The position numbers and the translations under genes are program-made. The notes beneath the pieces are model-generated. The model made no database searches. It saw nothing but the letters and a program-made list of their open reading frames with translations, and was not told the DNA's origin. From NCBI GenBank assembly GCA_937952395.1, contig CALFYV010000293.1, forward strand, positions 1-12,767: a DNA stretch of 12,767 nt, given 5' to 3'. Positions 6,163 to 12,767 of the stretch are shown one piece after another. This DNA is from an uncultured Bacteriovoracaceae bacterium. Its GTDB lineage: Bacteria; Bdellovibrionota; Bacteriovoracia; Bacteriovoracales; Bacteriovoracaceae. Position 1 is the first letter of the stretch. Every line of letters begins with the position of its first letter.

Positions 6163-6324
6163 ACTTAAAGACGTCACTTCTAGTTAACTCTTTACGCCAG
6201 ATAGTTCATTACAATCAACATCTTTATCTAAGCTAAAAAGAATGTTGAAATAATTATAGATTTAACTCAGAGCATGAATGGATTTACTGCGTTTTAAATA
6301 CAATATTGACTCGCCCCTCTACGG

Positions 6325-6344
6325 AAAAGCTCCAGGCACCTTTT
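6325..6344 (-). terminator. Weak terminator candidate at the end of purB
   Basis: On the plus strand AAAAGCTCCAGGCACCTTTT folds back on itself with two mismatched pairs and T/A ends on both strands. It overlaps the purB stop codon, so it could be a poor bidirectional terminator. The rest of the 6121-6342 gap shows no ORF or RNA gene that I recognise. Confidence 0.25.
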
Positions 6345-7656
6345 AGGGAGTGGGGTAGGTTTGTTGTACTCGGTTGAAGACATTATCGATTTGGGCGAGG
6401 TAAATTTCTTTAATGGAGTTTAAATCAAATTTAGGGAGTCCGCTAACAGTGATTCCTTTGCTCTTGGCGATTTTGACAATGCTTTCTGAGAAATCTTGGG
6501 CACTCTTAGCTTCAAAGGCTGCTTGTTGGATAATTTCATAAAAAGTTTCGCGCATACCTTCATTATTTTTAATTAAGTGGTGCAAAAAATAACTCGAGAG
6601 ATAGGTAAAGTTATGGGCGACTTTTTTCTCGATAGCTTCCTCATGAATAACTAAACTATCGATAGTTTTTCTTAATCTTCTAATGGAATAGAAAAGAATT
6701 CCTAAATGATCGGGCAGATACATTCTCTCAGTTGAAGAGTGAGAAATATCTCGTTCATGCCATAAGGCAATATTCTCGTGAGCGATAGTTAAATGGGAGC
6801 GCAGAAGCCTGGCCATGCCAGTTAAATTCTCAGCTGAAATAGGATTTTTCTTATGAGGCATAGTCGATGAACCCTTTTGGCCTTTAGAAAATCCTTCGTG
6901 CAGCTCTTGCACATCAGAATGGTGCAGATGGCGGATTTCTCCGCTGAGTCTTTCAATGGCGCTAGCGATAAGAGAGCTGATAGAAATGAATTTTGCTAAC
7001 CTATCGCGCGGGATAACTTGAGTTGTAACAGGTTCAATTTTTAAGTTTAATTTTTTGAGTGCCTTCTCTTCAATTTTGGTATTTAAAATACAATAATTTC
7101 CAACTGCACCTGAGAGCTGACCGGTGCAATCGTTTTCATAAAAATCTTTTAAAAGTTCTAAGTGGCGAGCGAATTCAGCGTAAGAAGTTAAAAATTTCTG
7201 GCCGAAACTTTGAGGTTCAGCGAACATGCCATGACTGCGTCCCATACAAATAAGTTTTTTAAATTCATTGGCCCTCTTCCATAAAACTTTTTGTAAAGCT
7301 TGGTATTCAGGAAGAATTTGTTCGATGGATTCTTTCAACTGCAGTGATAGCGAAGTATCGATGATATCAGATGAAGTCACACCGTAATGAAAGTATTTTG
7401 CAGCTTCAGGGGGACATTTTTCAGTAATAGAAGTGCAAAAGGCAATCAGATCATGTTGGGTGGTCATTTCAATTTCATTAATACGCTCGACATTGATTTG
7501 GGCGTTATCCTTAATTTTCTTTGTAGTTTGAGCCGGGATAATTTTTTCTGATTCGAGTGCTTCTAAAAGGGCCAGTTCTACCTTTAAGAAAGTTTTAAAT
7601 TTATGTTCTTCTGTCCACAGATGTGAAATTTCAGGACACTCATAACGAGGAATCAT
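6343..7656 (-). CDS. purB: Adenylosuccinate lyase
   Basis: This 437-residue, full-length enzyme is a cytoplasmic homotetrameric lyase of purine synthesis. It splits SAICAR to AICAR and adenylosuccinate to AMP, releasing fumarate in both. The fumarase/aspartase superfamily signature is intact: the catalytic-loop SSTMPHKKNP (263-272), TTQHDLIAF (65-73), YGVTSSDIIDT (91-101) and GRSHGMFAEP (139-148). The N-terminus MIPRYECPEISHLW is typical of the bacterial PurB type similar to that of Bacillus and Thermotoga, not the longer E. coli type. The SD AAAAGG lies five bases before the ATG. It is the last gene of a three-gene minus-strand run, 12 bases after a small exported-protein gene. Nothing about the neighbours suggests purine-specific clustering. 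Confidence 0.95.
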   Translation of the reverse strand: MIPRYECPEISHLWTEEHKFKTFLKVELALLEALESEKIIPAQTTKKIKDNAQINVERINEIEMTTQHDLIAFCTSITEKCPPEAAKYFHYGVTSSDIIDTSLSLQLKESIEQILPEYQALQKVLWKRANEFKKLICMGRSHGMFAEPQSFGQKFLTSYAEFARHLELLKDFYENDCTGQLSGAVGNYCILNTKIEEKALKKLNLKIEPVTTQVIPRDRLAKFISISSLIASAIERLSGEIRHLHHSDVQELHEGFSKGQKGSSTMPHKKNPISAENLTGMARLLRSHLTIAHENIALWHERDISHSSTERMYLPDHLGILFYSIRRLRKTIDSLVIHEEAIEKKVAHNFTYLSSYFLHHLIKNNEGMRETFYEIIQQAAFEAKSAQDFSESIVKIAKSKGITVSGLPKFDLNSIKEIYLAQIDNVFNRVQQTYPTP

Positions 7657-7668
7657 AATAACCTTTTG

Positions 7669-7998
7669 CTAGATATTAATCCCTGGACAACCACTTCGGA
7701 TAATATTTTCTTCCATTTCCTTGATACGAATTATGGATTCATTAAAGGCCATATCGAGTTTAGCGCGACTAGCATTAAAGCGAGAGAGGGTCGTCTTTTT
7801 ATATTCAGGGGTTTTTTTCACAAGTTTTTTATTTCTCTCAATCAATGATTTTAGTCGTTGTTTTGCCGTAACTTTGGCATTTCTTTCTTGAATAAGCTCC
7901 TTACAGCGGTAGCTGACCATGGGATCTTCCAAAACATTATCTCCCACTATTTGGGCATGAGCAGCAGCAAAAGAGAATATAAGATAAAAGAAGTTCAT
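7669..7998 (-). CDS. Small exported coiled-coil protein, unknown
   Basis: The protein has 109 residues. A short signal peptide, MNFFYLIFSFAAAHA, ends in a good AHA|Q signal-peptidase site. The mature part is helical, strongly charged and probably coiled-coil (about 36-97, rich in Lys, Arg and Glu). Two cysteines, one in YRCKEL and one in SGCPG, flank the helix and could close a hairpin. The start lies three bases after the peroxidase stop, and no SD is visible, so translation probably relies on coupling to that gene. No family is recognised. A periplasmic role is inferred only from the signal peptide. Confidence 0.65.
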   Translation of the reverse strand: MNFFYLIFSFAAAHAQIVGDNVLEDPMVSYRCKELIQERNAKVTAKQRLKSLIERNKKLVKKTPEYKKTTLSRFNASRAKLDMAFNESIIRIKEMEENIIRSGCPGINI

Positions 7999-8001
7999 AA
8001 T

Positions 8002-8484
8002 TTATTTTAACATAGGGGCCAGCTCTTCCATAATTTTTTTAGGCTTATCTTGAGGAGCGTAGCGCTTAAAGGGCTTACCATCTTTATCTATAACAAATTT
8101 TGTAAAATTCCACTTGATGGCACTTAATCCCATCACACCTGAAAGCTCTTTTTTTAAATAGTTAAACAGGGGATGAGCATCTTTGCCATTAACATCAATT
8201 TTACTAAAGAGTGGGAAGGTCACATTAAAACGCAGATTACAAAACTGAGCGATTTCCTCGTTTGTTCCCGACTCTTGAGAGCCAAATTGATTACAAGGAA
8301 AGGCCAAAATTTCTAAGCCCTTATCCTTGTACTGCGTATAGAGTTCTTGTAATTCTTTGTACTGAGAAGTGAACCCACAAGCACTGGCGGTATTCACAAT
8401 CATGAGGGTTTTCCCTCTAAACTGGGAGAGGGAAACAGTTTCGCCTTTTATATTTGTGGCTTCAAAATCATAAATACTCGTCAT
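8002..8484 (-). CDS. Glutathione peroxidase family thiol peroxidase
   Basis: The protein is 160 residues from the ATG at 8484, which has AAAAGGA four bases upstream; an in-frame TTG at 8508 lacks such support. It reduces hydrogen peroxide or organic hydroperoxides. The catalytic tetrad is visible: Cys36 in NTASACGFT, Gln70 in FPCNQFGSQE, and Trp125-Asn126 in WNFTKF. A further Cys82 in EIAQFCNLRF sits where thioredoxin-dependent members of the family have their resolving cysteine, so thioredoxin is a more likely reductant than glutathione. There is no signal peptide, so it is probably cytoplasmic. It leads a short operon with a small exported protein and purB, with a three-base gap to the next gene. 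Confidence 0.92.
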   Translation of the reverse strand: MTSIYDFEATNIKGETVSLSQFRGKTLMIVNTASACGFTSQYKELQELYTQYKDKGLEILAFPCNQFGSQESGTNEEIAQFCNLRFNVTFPLFSKIDVNGKDAHPLFNYLKKELSGVMGLSAIKWNFTKFVIDKDGKPFKRYAPQDKPKKIMEELAPMLK

Positions 8485-8511
8485 TTTATCCTTTTTTCGC
8501 TGCGTCAAGTA

Positions 8512-8539
8512 GTGACACTCTCTTTAGTGAATTCATAAT
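8512..8539 (+). promoter_or_regulatory. Candidate promoter of the kds-pyrG cassette
   Basis: GTGACA (8512-8517) and CATAAT (8534-8539) each match five of six bases of the -35 and -10 consensus, with 16-base spacing. It lies about 44 bases upstream of the preferred kdsB start and divergent from the peroxidase gene. Pattern evidence only. Confidence 0.45.
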
Positions 8540-8582
8540 ATGATGGTGAAGACTGTTTTTCTAGTCCAGTGAAGAGATGTTT

Positions 8583-9290
8583 ATGCATAAAATTCTTATT
8601 TTAATTCCCGCTCGCTACGCTTCGACCCGTTTTCAGGGAAAACATTTGGCGATGATCAAGGGTAAAAGCATGATTGAGCGGGTCTATGAAAATGCTAAGG
8701 CCACAGGTTTTGACTGCGCCGTTGTGACGGATGATGATCGTATTGAAGAATGCTTGAAAAAAATTAAGGCCAAAGTCATACGAGTTGATGATGATGTTCC
8801 TTCTGGAACAGAGCGCATTGGATTAGCTTATCAGAGAAATTTTAAAGATTATGATCTCATTATTAATGTTCAAGGGGATGAGCCACTACTTCCTGCTCAA
8901 GAAATCATAGACTTGGCGCAATTTCATCAGGATTCTGATTATGATGTAGCCACCATGCTCAGAAAAAGAGAGGCAGATGAAGATTTGCATAACCCGAATG
9001 TAGTTAAATGTGATTTTGATGAAGATAGCCATGAGTGTAAGAATTTTGACAGAGAGGTTTTTGATTCAAATAGTAACTATTGGTTTCAACATGTAGGAGT
9101 CTACTCATACAAACCAAGGGTGTTAGATTTCTATTTAAACTCAAAACCCAGTCAAAATGAGCTGACCAAGCGCTTCGAACAGCTTCGGGCCATGGATCAT
9201 GGATTTCGTTACGGAGCGCTTATTACCGAATATAAATCTATTGGTGTAGATACGCCGGAAGATCTGGAAAAAGTTCAAAATCTTTTCTAA
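8583..9290 (+). CDS. kdsB: CMP-Kdo synthetase (3-deoxy-manno-octulosonate cytidylyltransferase)
   Basis: This cytoplasmic enzyme activates Kdo with CTP to CMP-Kdo for attachment to lipid A. It is 235 residues from the second ATG (8583), which has GAAGAG six bases upstream; the first ATG at 8577 sits directly against that SD, and the shorter form matches the usual family N-terminus. Motifs are PARYASTRFQGK (9-20, nucleotide binding), INVQGDEPLL (94-103), HVGVYSYKP (170-178), KRFEQLRAM (196-204) and GVDTPEDL (221-228). Length is close to the usual 245-250. It opens a same-strand group with pyrG, kdsA and kdsC, which supply its two substrates, CTP and Kdo. Confidence 0.95.
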   Translation: MHKILILIPARYASTRFQGKHLAMIKGKSMIERVYENAKATGFDCAVVTDDDRIEECLKKIKAKVIRVDDDVPSGTERIGLAYQRNFKDYDLIINVQGDEPLLPAQEIIDLAQFHQDSDYDVATMLRKREADEDLHNPNVVKCDFDEDSHECKNFDREVFDSNSNYWFQHVGVYSYKPRVLDFYLNSKPSQNELTKRFEQLRAMDHGFRYGALITEYKSIGVDTPEDLEKVQNLF

Positions 9291-9297
9291 CATCAGC

Positions 9298-9326
9298 TTT
9301 AAATTTTCTCTCCAAAGTTATATAGT
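9298..9326 (+). promoter_or_regulatory. Candidate internal promoter before pyrG
   Basis: In the 71-base gap between kdsB and pyrG, TTTAAA (9298-9303) and TATAGT (9321-9326, five of six matches to the -10) are spaced by 17 bases. This could give pyrG, an essential gene, extra expression apart from kdsB. An A-rich stretch and a run of Ts (9341-9350) follow in the leader. Confidence 0.35.
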
Positions 9327-9361
9327 CAAAAGAAACACACATTTTTTTTTATGAGGTAAGG

Positions 9362-10978
9362 ATGAAGCGATCTAAAGGTACAAAGAAGTACATCTTTATT
9401 ACTGGCGGCGTAGCCAGTTCACTAGGTAAAGGTTTAGCTGCTGCCAGTATCGCGGCCCTCTTAGAACGCAGGGGCATAAAACTGAATATGCTCAAGATGG
9501 ACCCTTATATTAATGTGGATCCAGGTACCATGAGTCCGATTCAACACGGTGAAGTTTTTGTGACCGATGATGGTGCGGAAACTGATTTAGATTTAGGCCA
9601 CTATGAACGTTTCACTTCTCTAACTCTTTCAAAAAATAATAACTTCACAACTGGAAAAGTTTATCAGCAAGTTATAGAAAATGAGAGAGAAGGAAAATAT
9701 TTAGGTAAAACGGTTCAAGTTGTTCCTCATATCACCAACGAAATTAAAAGAAGAATTCATTTAGCCGCTGAAGATTGTGATCTTCTCATTGGAGAAATTG
9801 GTGGAACTGTGGGAGATATTGAATCCTTGCCTTTTATTGAATCTATCCGTCAGTTTGCTTATGATGTTGGTCCAGAGAACGTTTGCTTTATTCATTTAGT
9901 TCTTATTCCTTATTTAGCAGCAGCCGGTGAATTAAAAACTAAACCGGCCCAACACTCGGTTAAAGATTTAACTTCCTTGGGACTTTTTCCACAAATTATC
10001 ATCTGTCGTGCAGACAGAGACATCGATCAAAATGTCATTGATAAAATTTCTCTTTTTTGTAACGTGCAAAAAGGCAATGTTTTTAAATCCATTGATTTAG
10101 ATTCAATCTATAAAGTACCTCTTGAATTTCATAATCAAGGACTCGATGAGAAGATAACAGAGACATTGGGTATTTGGTGCGCGCGTCCTGATATAAAAGC
10201 ACTAGAGAAGGTTGTTTATAATCAAGAGAATCCAACCAAAGTCGTGAATATTGGAATTGTTGGGAAATACACTGATTTGATAGAATCATATAAATCTCTT
10301 GATGAAGCTTTACGCCATGGGGCCATTGCCAATCAAGTTGAACTTAAGCTTACTTATATTGATGCAGAAGAAATTGAAAAAGGCTCGGTTAAAGATTTAG
10401 ATAAAGTTCATGGGATTTTAATTCCGGGTGGTTTTGGTGAACGTGGGACTGAAGGGAAGATTAGAGCGATTCAATATGCCCGTGAAAATAAGGTTCCCTT
10501 CTTTGGAATTTGCTTAGGACTGCAGATGGCGGTGATTGAATACGCTCGAAATATTGCCGGTATTAAAAATGCCACTTCTCAAGAATTTGATGAAAAAGGT
10601 GAATTTGTTATTCATTATATGGACGGTCAGAGTAAAGAAGGTGCAAAAGGTGCTAGTATGAGACTTGGAGCCTATGATTGTACGTTAGAGAAAAATTCTC
10701 TGGCGCACAAGGTTTATGGGGAAGTCGAAATTTCAGAACGCCACCGTCACCGCCTTGAAGTTAATAATGAATTTGTAAATATATTAAAAAATAATGGTCT
10801 TGTTTTTTCTGGTATGAATCAGAAATTAAATTTAGTGGAAGTGATAGAACTGAAAGAGCATCCTTATTTCATTGCTTGTCAGTATCATCCTGAGTTTAAA
10901 TCAAGACCATTTAATCCGCATCCGCTATTTAAATCTTTTGTAGAAGCAGCCGGAAACTTAGTGAGGGATAATGAATAA
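9362..10978 (+). CDS. pyrG: CTP synthase (glutamine-hydrolysing)
   Basis: The protein is 538 residues, the normal full length. It makes CTP from UTP, ATP and glutamine. The N-terminal synthetase domain (about 1-270) opens with KYIFITGGVASSLGKG, the P-loop-like motif, and carries IGEIGGTVGDIESLPF. The C-terminal class I glutamine amidotransferase domain (about 295-533) has its triad: Cys384 in FFGICLGLQMA, and His509 and Glu511 in QYHPEF. The oxyanion region PGGFGERG is also intact. GAGG lies five bases before the ATG. Its stop overlaps the kdsA start by eight bases, so the two are translationally coupled. Sitting between kdsB and kdsA, it supplies the CTP that KdsB consumes. Confidence 0.97.
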   Translation: MKRSKGTKKYIFITGGVASSLGKGLAAASIAALLERRGIKLNMLKMDPYINVDPGTMSPIQHGEVFVTDDGAETDLDLGHYERFTSLTLSKNNNFTTGKVYQQVIENEREGKYLGKTVQVVPHITNEIKRRIHLAAEDCDLLIGEIGGTVGDIESLPFIESIRQFAYDVGPENVCFIHLVLIPYLAAAGELKTKPAQHSVKDLTSLGLFPQIIICRADRDIDQNVIDKISLFCNVQKGNVFKSIDLDSIYKVPLEFHNQGLDEKITETLGIWCARPDIKALEKVVYNQENPTKVVNIGIVGKYTDLIESYKSLDEALRHGAIANQVELKLTYIDAEEIEKGSVKDLDKVHGILIPGGFGERGTEGKIRAIQYARENKVPFFGICLGLQMAVIEYARNIAGIKNATSQEFDEKGEFVIHYMDGQSKEGAKGASMRLGAYDCTLEKNSLAHKVYGEVEISERHRHRLEVNNEFVNILKNNGLVFSGMNQKLNLVEVIELKEHPYFIACQYHPEFKSRPFNPHPLFKSFVEAAGNLVRDNE

Positions 10979-11768
10979 ATTTGATCTTTTTATTGGTCCA
11001 TGTGTTTTAGAAAGCCAAGATTTGGCCTTCAAAGTCGCCGAGAGAATAAAAAAAGACTTAGAAGAATTTAAGAATGAAATAACTTTAACTTTCAAAGGCA
11101 GTTTTGATAAAGCTAACCGCAGCTCTATTGATTCTTACCGAGGACCTGGAATTGATGAAGGCTTAAAAATTCTTCAAGCCGTGAAAAAAGAATTTAATCT
11201 TCCTGTTATTACTGATTTTCACTCACCTGAGCAGGCGATGATAGTAGCCGAAGTGGTCGATACACTTCAAGTTCCGGCTTTTTTATGCCGCCAAACCGAC
11301 ATGATTTTCGAAGGGGCCAAGGCCTGTAAAAAATATAAAAGACAGCTTAAAGTAAAAAAAGGCCAATTCTTATCTCCTGAAGAAACCAAAAATATTGTGG
11401 ATAAGGCCTTAAATTTTATTCCTCTTGAGCAAATTCTTTTAACTGAACGTGGAACAACTTTTGGTTATAATAATTTAGTGGTTGATATGGCCAGTTTTCA
11501 AATTATGAAGAGTTTTGGCGTGAGGGCCATCCATGATGCCACTCACTGTGCTCAACGGCCAGGTGGCCTGGGCACCGCCACTGGCGGTAAGCGCGAGCAA
11601 ATTTTTAATCTGGCCAAAGCGGCAGTTGCGGCAGGAGCTGATGGTATCTTCATGGAAGCTCATCCTAATCCTGATAAGGCCAAATCTGATGCAGCAACTC
11701 AAATACCTATGGAAAATGTGAAAAATATTATTTCAACCTTACTTAAAATTAGAAAGGCCATCCAATGA
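10971..11768 (+). CDS. kdsA: Kdo-8-phosphate synthase, metal-dependent class
   Basis: The enzyme condenses phosphoenolpyruvate with arabinose-5-phosphate to Kdo-8-phosphate. The 265-residue protein shows FKGSFDKANRSS (41-52), TDFHSPEQA (81-89), PAFLCRQTD (102-110) and KKGQFLSPEE (129-138). Family knowledge divides KdsA into metal-independent forms with Asn near the N-terminus (E. coli) and metal-dependent forms with Cys there (Aquifex). Here GPCVLES has Cys11. The other expected metal ligands are also present: His192 in DATHC, Glu229 in FMEAHP and Asp240 in KAKSD. It starts inside the pyrG end (eight-base overlap) with GAGG four bases before the ATG, and its stop shares ATGA with kdsC. Arabinose-5-phosphate isomerase (KdsD) is not in the window. 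Confidence 0.96.
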   Translation: MNKFDLFIGPCVLESQDLAFKVAERIKKDLEEFKNEITLTFKGSFDKANRSSIDSYRGPGIDEGLKILQAVKKEFNLPVITDFHSPEQAMIVAEVVDTLQVPAFLCRQTDMIFEGAKACKKYKRQLKVKKGQFLSPEETKNIVDKALNFIPLEQILLTERGTTFGYNNLVVDMASFQIMKSFGVRAIHDATHCAQRPGGLGTATGGKREQIFNLAKAAVAAGADGIFMEAHPNPDKAKSDAATQIPMENVKNIISTLLKIRKAIQ

Positions 11769-12316
11769 GTTTACGAGATCTTAATTTACGCCAAGTAGTT
11801 ACTCCTTATAAAGAGAAGCTAAAAAAAATCAAAGTCGCTCTTTTTGATGTGGATGGAATTTTAACTGATGGGCGCATTTTTTATGCTGGTCAAGAAGTAG
11901 GCTTTAACCGATTCTTTCATGCTCAAGATGGTTACGGACTTAAACTTTTAGAAAAAGCTGGAGTTAAAGTAGGCATCATTACTGGTGGCAATAGCGTCGG
12001 GGTCAAAGAGCGTTTTGAACTTTTAGGCATAAAGCATCTGTTCATGGGAGATGAAGATAAGCGCGTGGCCTACAATAAAATAAAAAAACAAGAAAATGTA
12101 GATGATGCTGAGATTCTTTACATGGGTGATGAATTTTTTGATCTTCCCCTCTTAAAAAAAGCAGGCTTCGCTGCCACTGTACCTAATGCTTCTATAGAAA
12201 TCAAAGAAGCCGTCGATTATGTCACTTACCGAGAAGGTGGAATGGGAGCGGTCAGAGAAGTGATTGATCTCATTCGTCATGCTCAAGATATTACGCCTGA
12301 GATTGAAGATTTTTAG
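11765..12316 (+). CDS. kdsC: Kdo-8-phosphate phosphatase (HAD family)
   Basis: The protein is 183 residues, a small cap-less HAD hydrolase that removes phosphate from Kdo-8-phosphate in the cytoplasm. Motif I is FDVDGILTDG (27-36), with nucleophile Asp28 and acid Asp30. Motif II is IITGG (71-75). Motif IV is GDEFFDLP (121-128). The tail YREGGMGAVREVIDLI is typical of KdsC and helps separate it from other HAD enzymes. AAAGG lies seven bases before the ATG, which overlaps the kdsA stop in ATGA. The stop overlaps the stop of the convergent gene on the minus strand by about four bases. The neighbours kdsA and kdsB make the assignment firm. Confidence 0.95.
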   Translation: MSLRDLNLRQVVTPYKEKLKKIKVALFDVDGILTDGRIFYAGQEVGFNRFFHAQDGYGLKLLEKAGVKVGIITGGNSVGVKERFELLGIKHLFMGDEDKRVAYNKIKKQENVDDAEILYMGDEFFDLPLLKKAGFAATVPNASIEIKEAVDYVTYREGGMGAVREVIDLIRHAQDITPEIEDF

Positions 12317-12767
12317 TTGTTACTAAGCGCTTTAGAAATTCTGTCCCACAAAGGTTCCCATTCAGGAGTATGAAAATAGTCTTTATCTTTTAAGACAATA
12401 CTTTTACTGGTTTTAGAAAGCTTTCGAAGCTTCATATAAAGCTCTCTCGCTGCTAGTGCGGGGTTTTTATTTAGCTTTAATTCAACCGACTCAATAGGGG
12501 ACTCATTTAAATAAAAAGGAACTGTGGGTTGGTAGTGGTGCTCGAACTGGCCAGGGGCCACTGGACTTTGCACTCGTCTGATTTCAATATGGGGAAGAGA
12601 GTTTTTAAGCATCAGTTCTGTGATCATTCCCGGCCGGTAGATTTCAATTTTCTTTTCAAATACTCCCAAGACAGTAGACTCAATCCCAATTTCACATTCA
12701 CCACCATCTAAGATAAAAACACTATCTCCAAATTCATCCCTGACATCTTGGGCACTAGTGGGTGAAG
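12313..12767 (-). CDS. tsaC: Sua5/TsaC-type threonylcarbamoyl-AMP synthase, C-terminal part
   Basis: The window ends inside this gene; about 150 C-terminal codons are present. Reading on past the internal start at 12669 to the window edge gives SPTSAQDVRDEFGD, then VFILDGG, then GIESTVLGVF, then YRPGMIT. This is the typical end of the YrdC domain, which makes threonylcarbamoyl-AMP for the t6A37 tRNA modification. After it comes SPVAPGQFEHHYQP, matching the SPGM..HY.P linker of Sua5-type proteins, and a C-terminal region of about 75 residues that looks shorter than a full Sua5 domain. The 5' end and start codon are outside the window. It converges on kdsC with overlapping stop codons. Confidence 0.88.
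   Translation of the reverse strand, partial: SPTSAQDVRDEFGDSVFILDGGECEIGIESTVLGVFEKKIEIYRPGMITELMLKNSLPHIEIRRVQSPVAPGQFEHHYQPTVPFYLNESPIESVELKLNKNPALAARELYMKLRKLSKTSKSIVLKDKDYFHTPEWEPLWDRISKALSNN

Noticed and set aside
7059..7253. Plus-strand ORF inside purB
   Set aside because: Antisense to conserved purB sequence with no supporting signals.
11475..11721. ORFs on both strands inside kdsA
   Set aside because: They are frame shadows of the conserved metal-binding end of KdsA.
1..12767. Search by eye for tRNA, rRNA, CRISPR arrays, insertion sequences and attachment sites
   Set aside because: No cloverleaf, regularly spaced repeat, transposase or terminal repeat was seen; the region looks like ordinary chromosome apart from the pilus cluster.

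Overview
The window reads as AT-rich chromosomal DNA from a Gram-negative, LPS-bearing bacterium. It carries a complete Kdo supply set, a Tad-type secretin, a SPOR-domain envelope protein and many short genes for exported proteins. This mix, the gene density and the low GC fit a Bdellovibrio-and-like organism such as Bacteriovoracales. That placement is inferred from gene style and was not tested by any search.

Positions 1-4346 (minus strand) hold a compact Tad/Flp pilus-type secretion cluster. In transcription order it has a Flp pilin, an unknown membrane-anchored protein, a TadG-like anchored protein, a TadE/prepilin-like protein, a short possible CpaB-like protein, a small exported protein, a CpaC/RcpA secretin and a CpaF/TadA ATPase. 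Most neighbours overlap or nearly touch, so one translationally coupled operon is likely. The platform proteins (TadB/TadC) would be expected beyond position 1. Inside the cluster, at 2360-2485 on the plus strand, is a probable tiny gene for a very basic 41-residue protein. It has its own -35 and Shine-Dalgarno (SD) sequence and lies antisense to what otherwise looks like a 60-codon N-terminal extension of the secretin.

Positions 4347-6342 hold a divergent gene for a membrane-anchored SPOR protein (plus strand), followed by two minus-strand genes for unknown exported proteins. A perfect 8+2+8 inverted repeat lies between the pilin and SPOR genes. Positions 6121-6342 are the longest gap and hold no gene.

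Positions 6343-8484 (minus strand) look like a three-gene operon: a glutathione-peroxidase-family enzyme, a small exported coiled-coil protein and adenylosuccinate lyase (purB).

Positions 8583-12316 (plus strand) hold kdsB-pyrG-kdsA-kdsC. KdsA makes Kdo-8-phosphate, KdsC dephosphorylates it, KdsB activates Kdo with CTP, and PyrG makes the CTP, so the cassette is a coherent Kdo activation module. KdsA has the residues of the metal-dependent class. The window ends inside a convergent Sua5/TsaC-type gene whose stop codon overlaps that of kdsC.

The points most worth a second look are the reduced Tad cluster with its unassigned small proteins, the prepilin-like gene that has no clean start codon, and the antisense basic mini-gene. 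Nothing here proves a new system.
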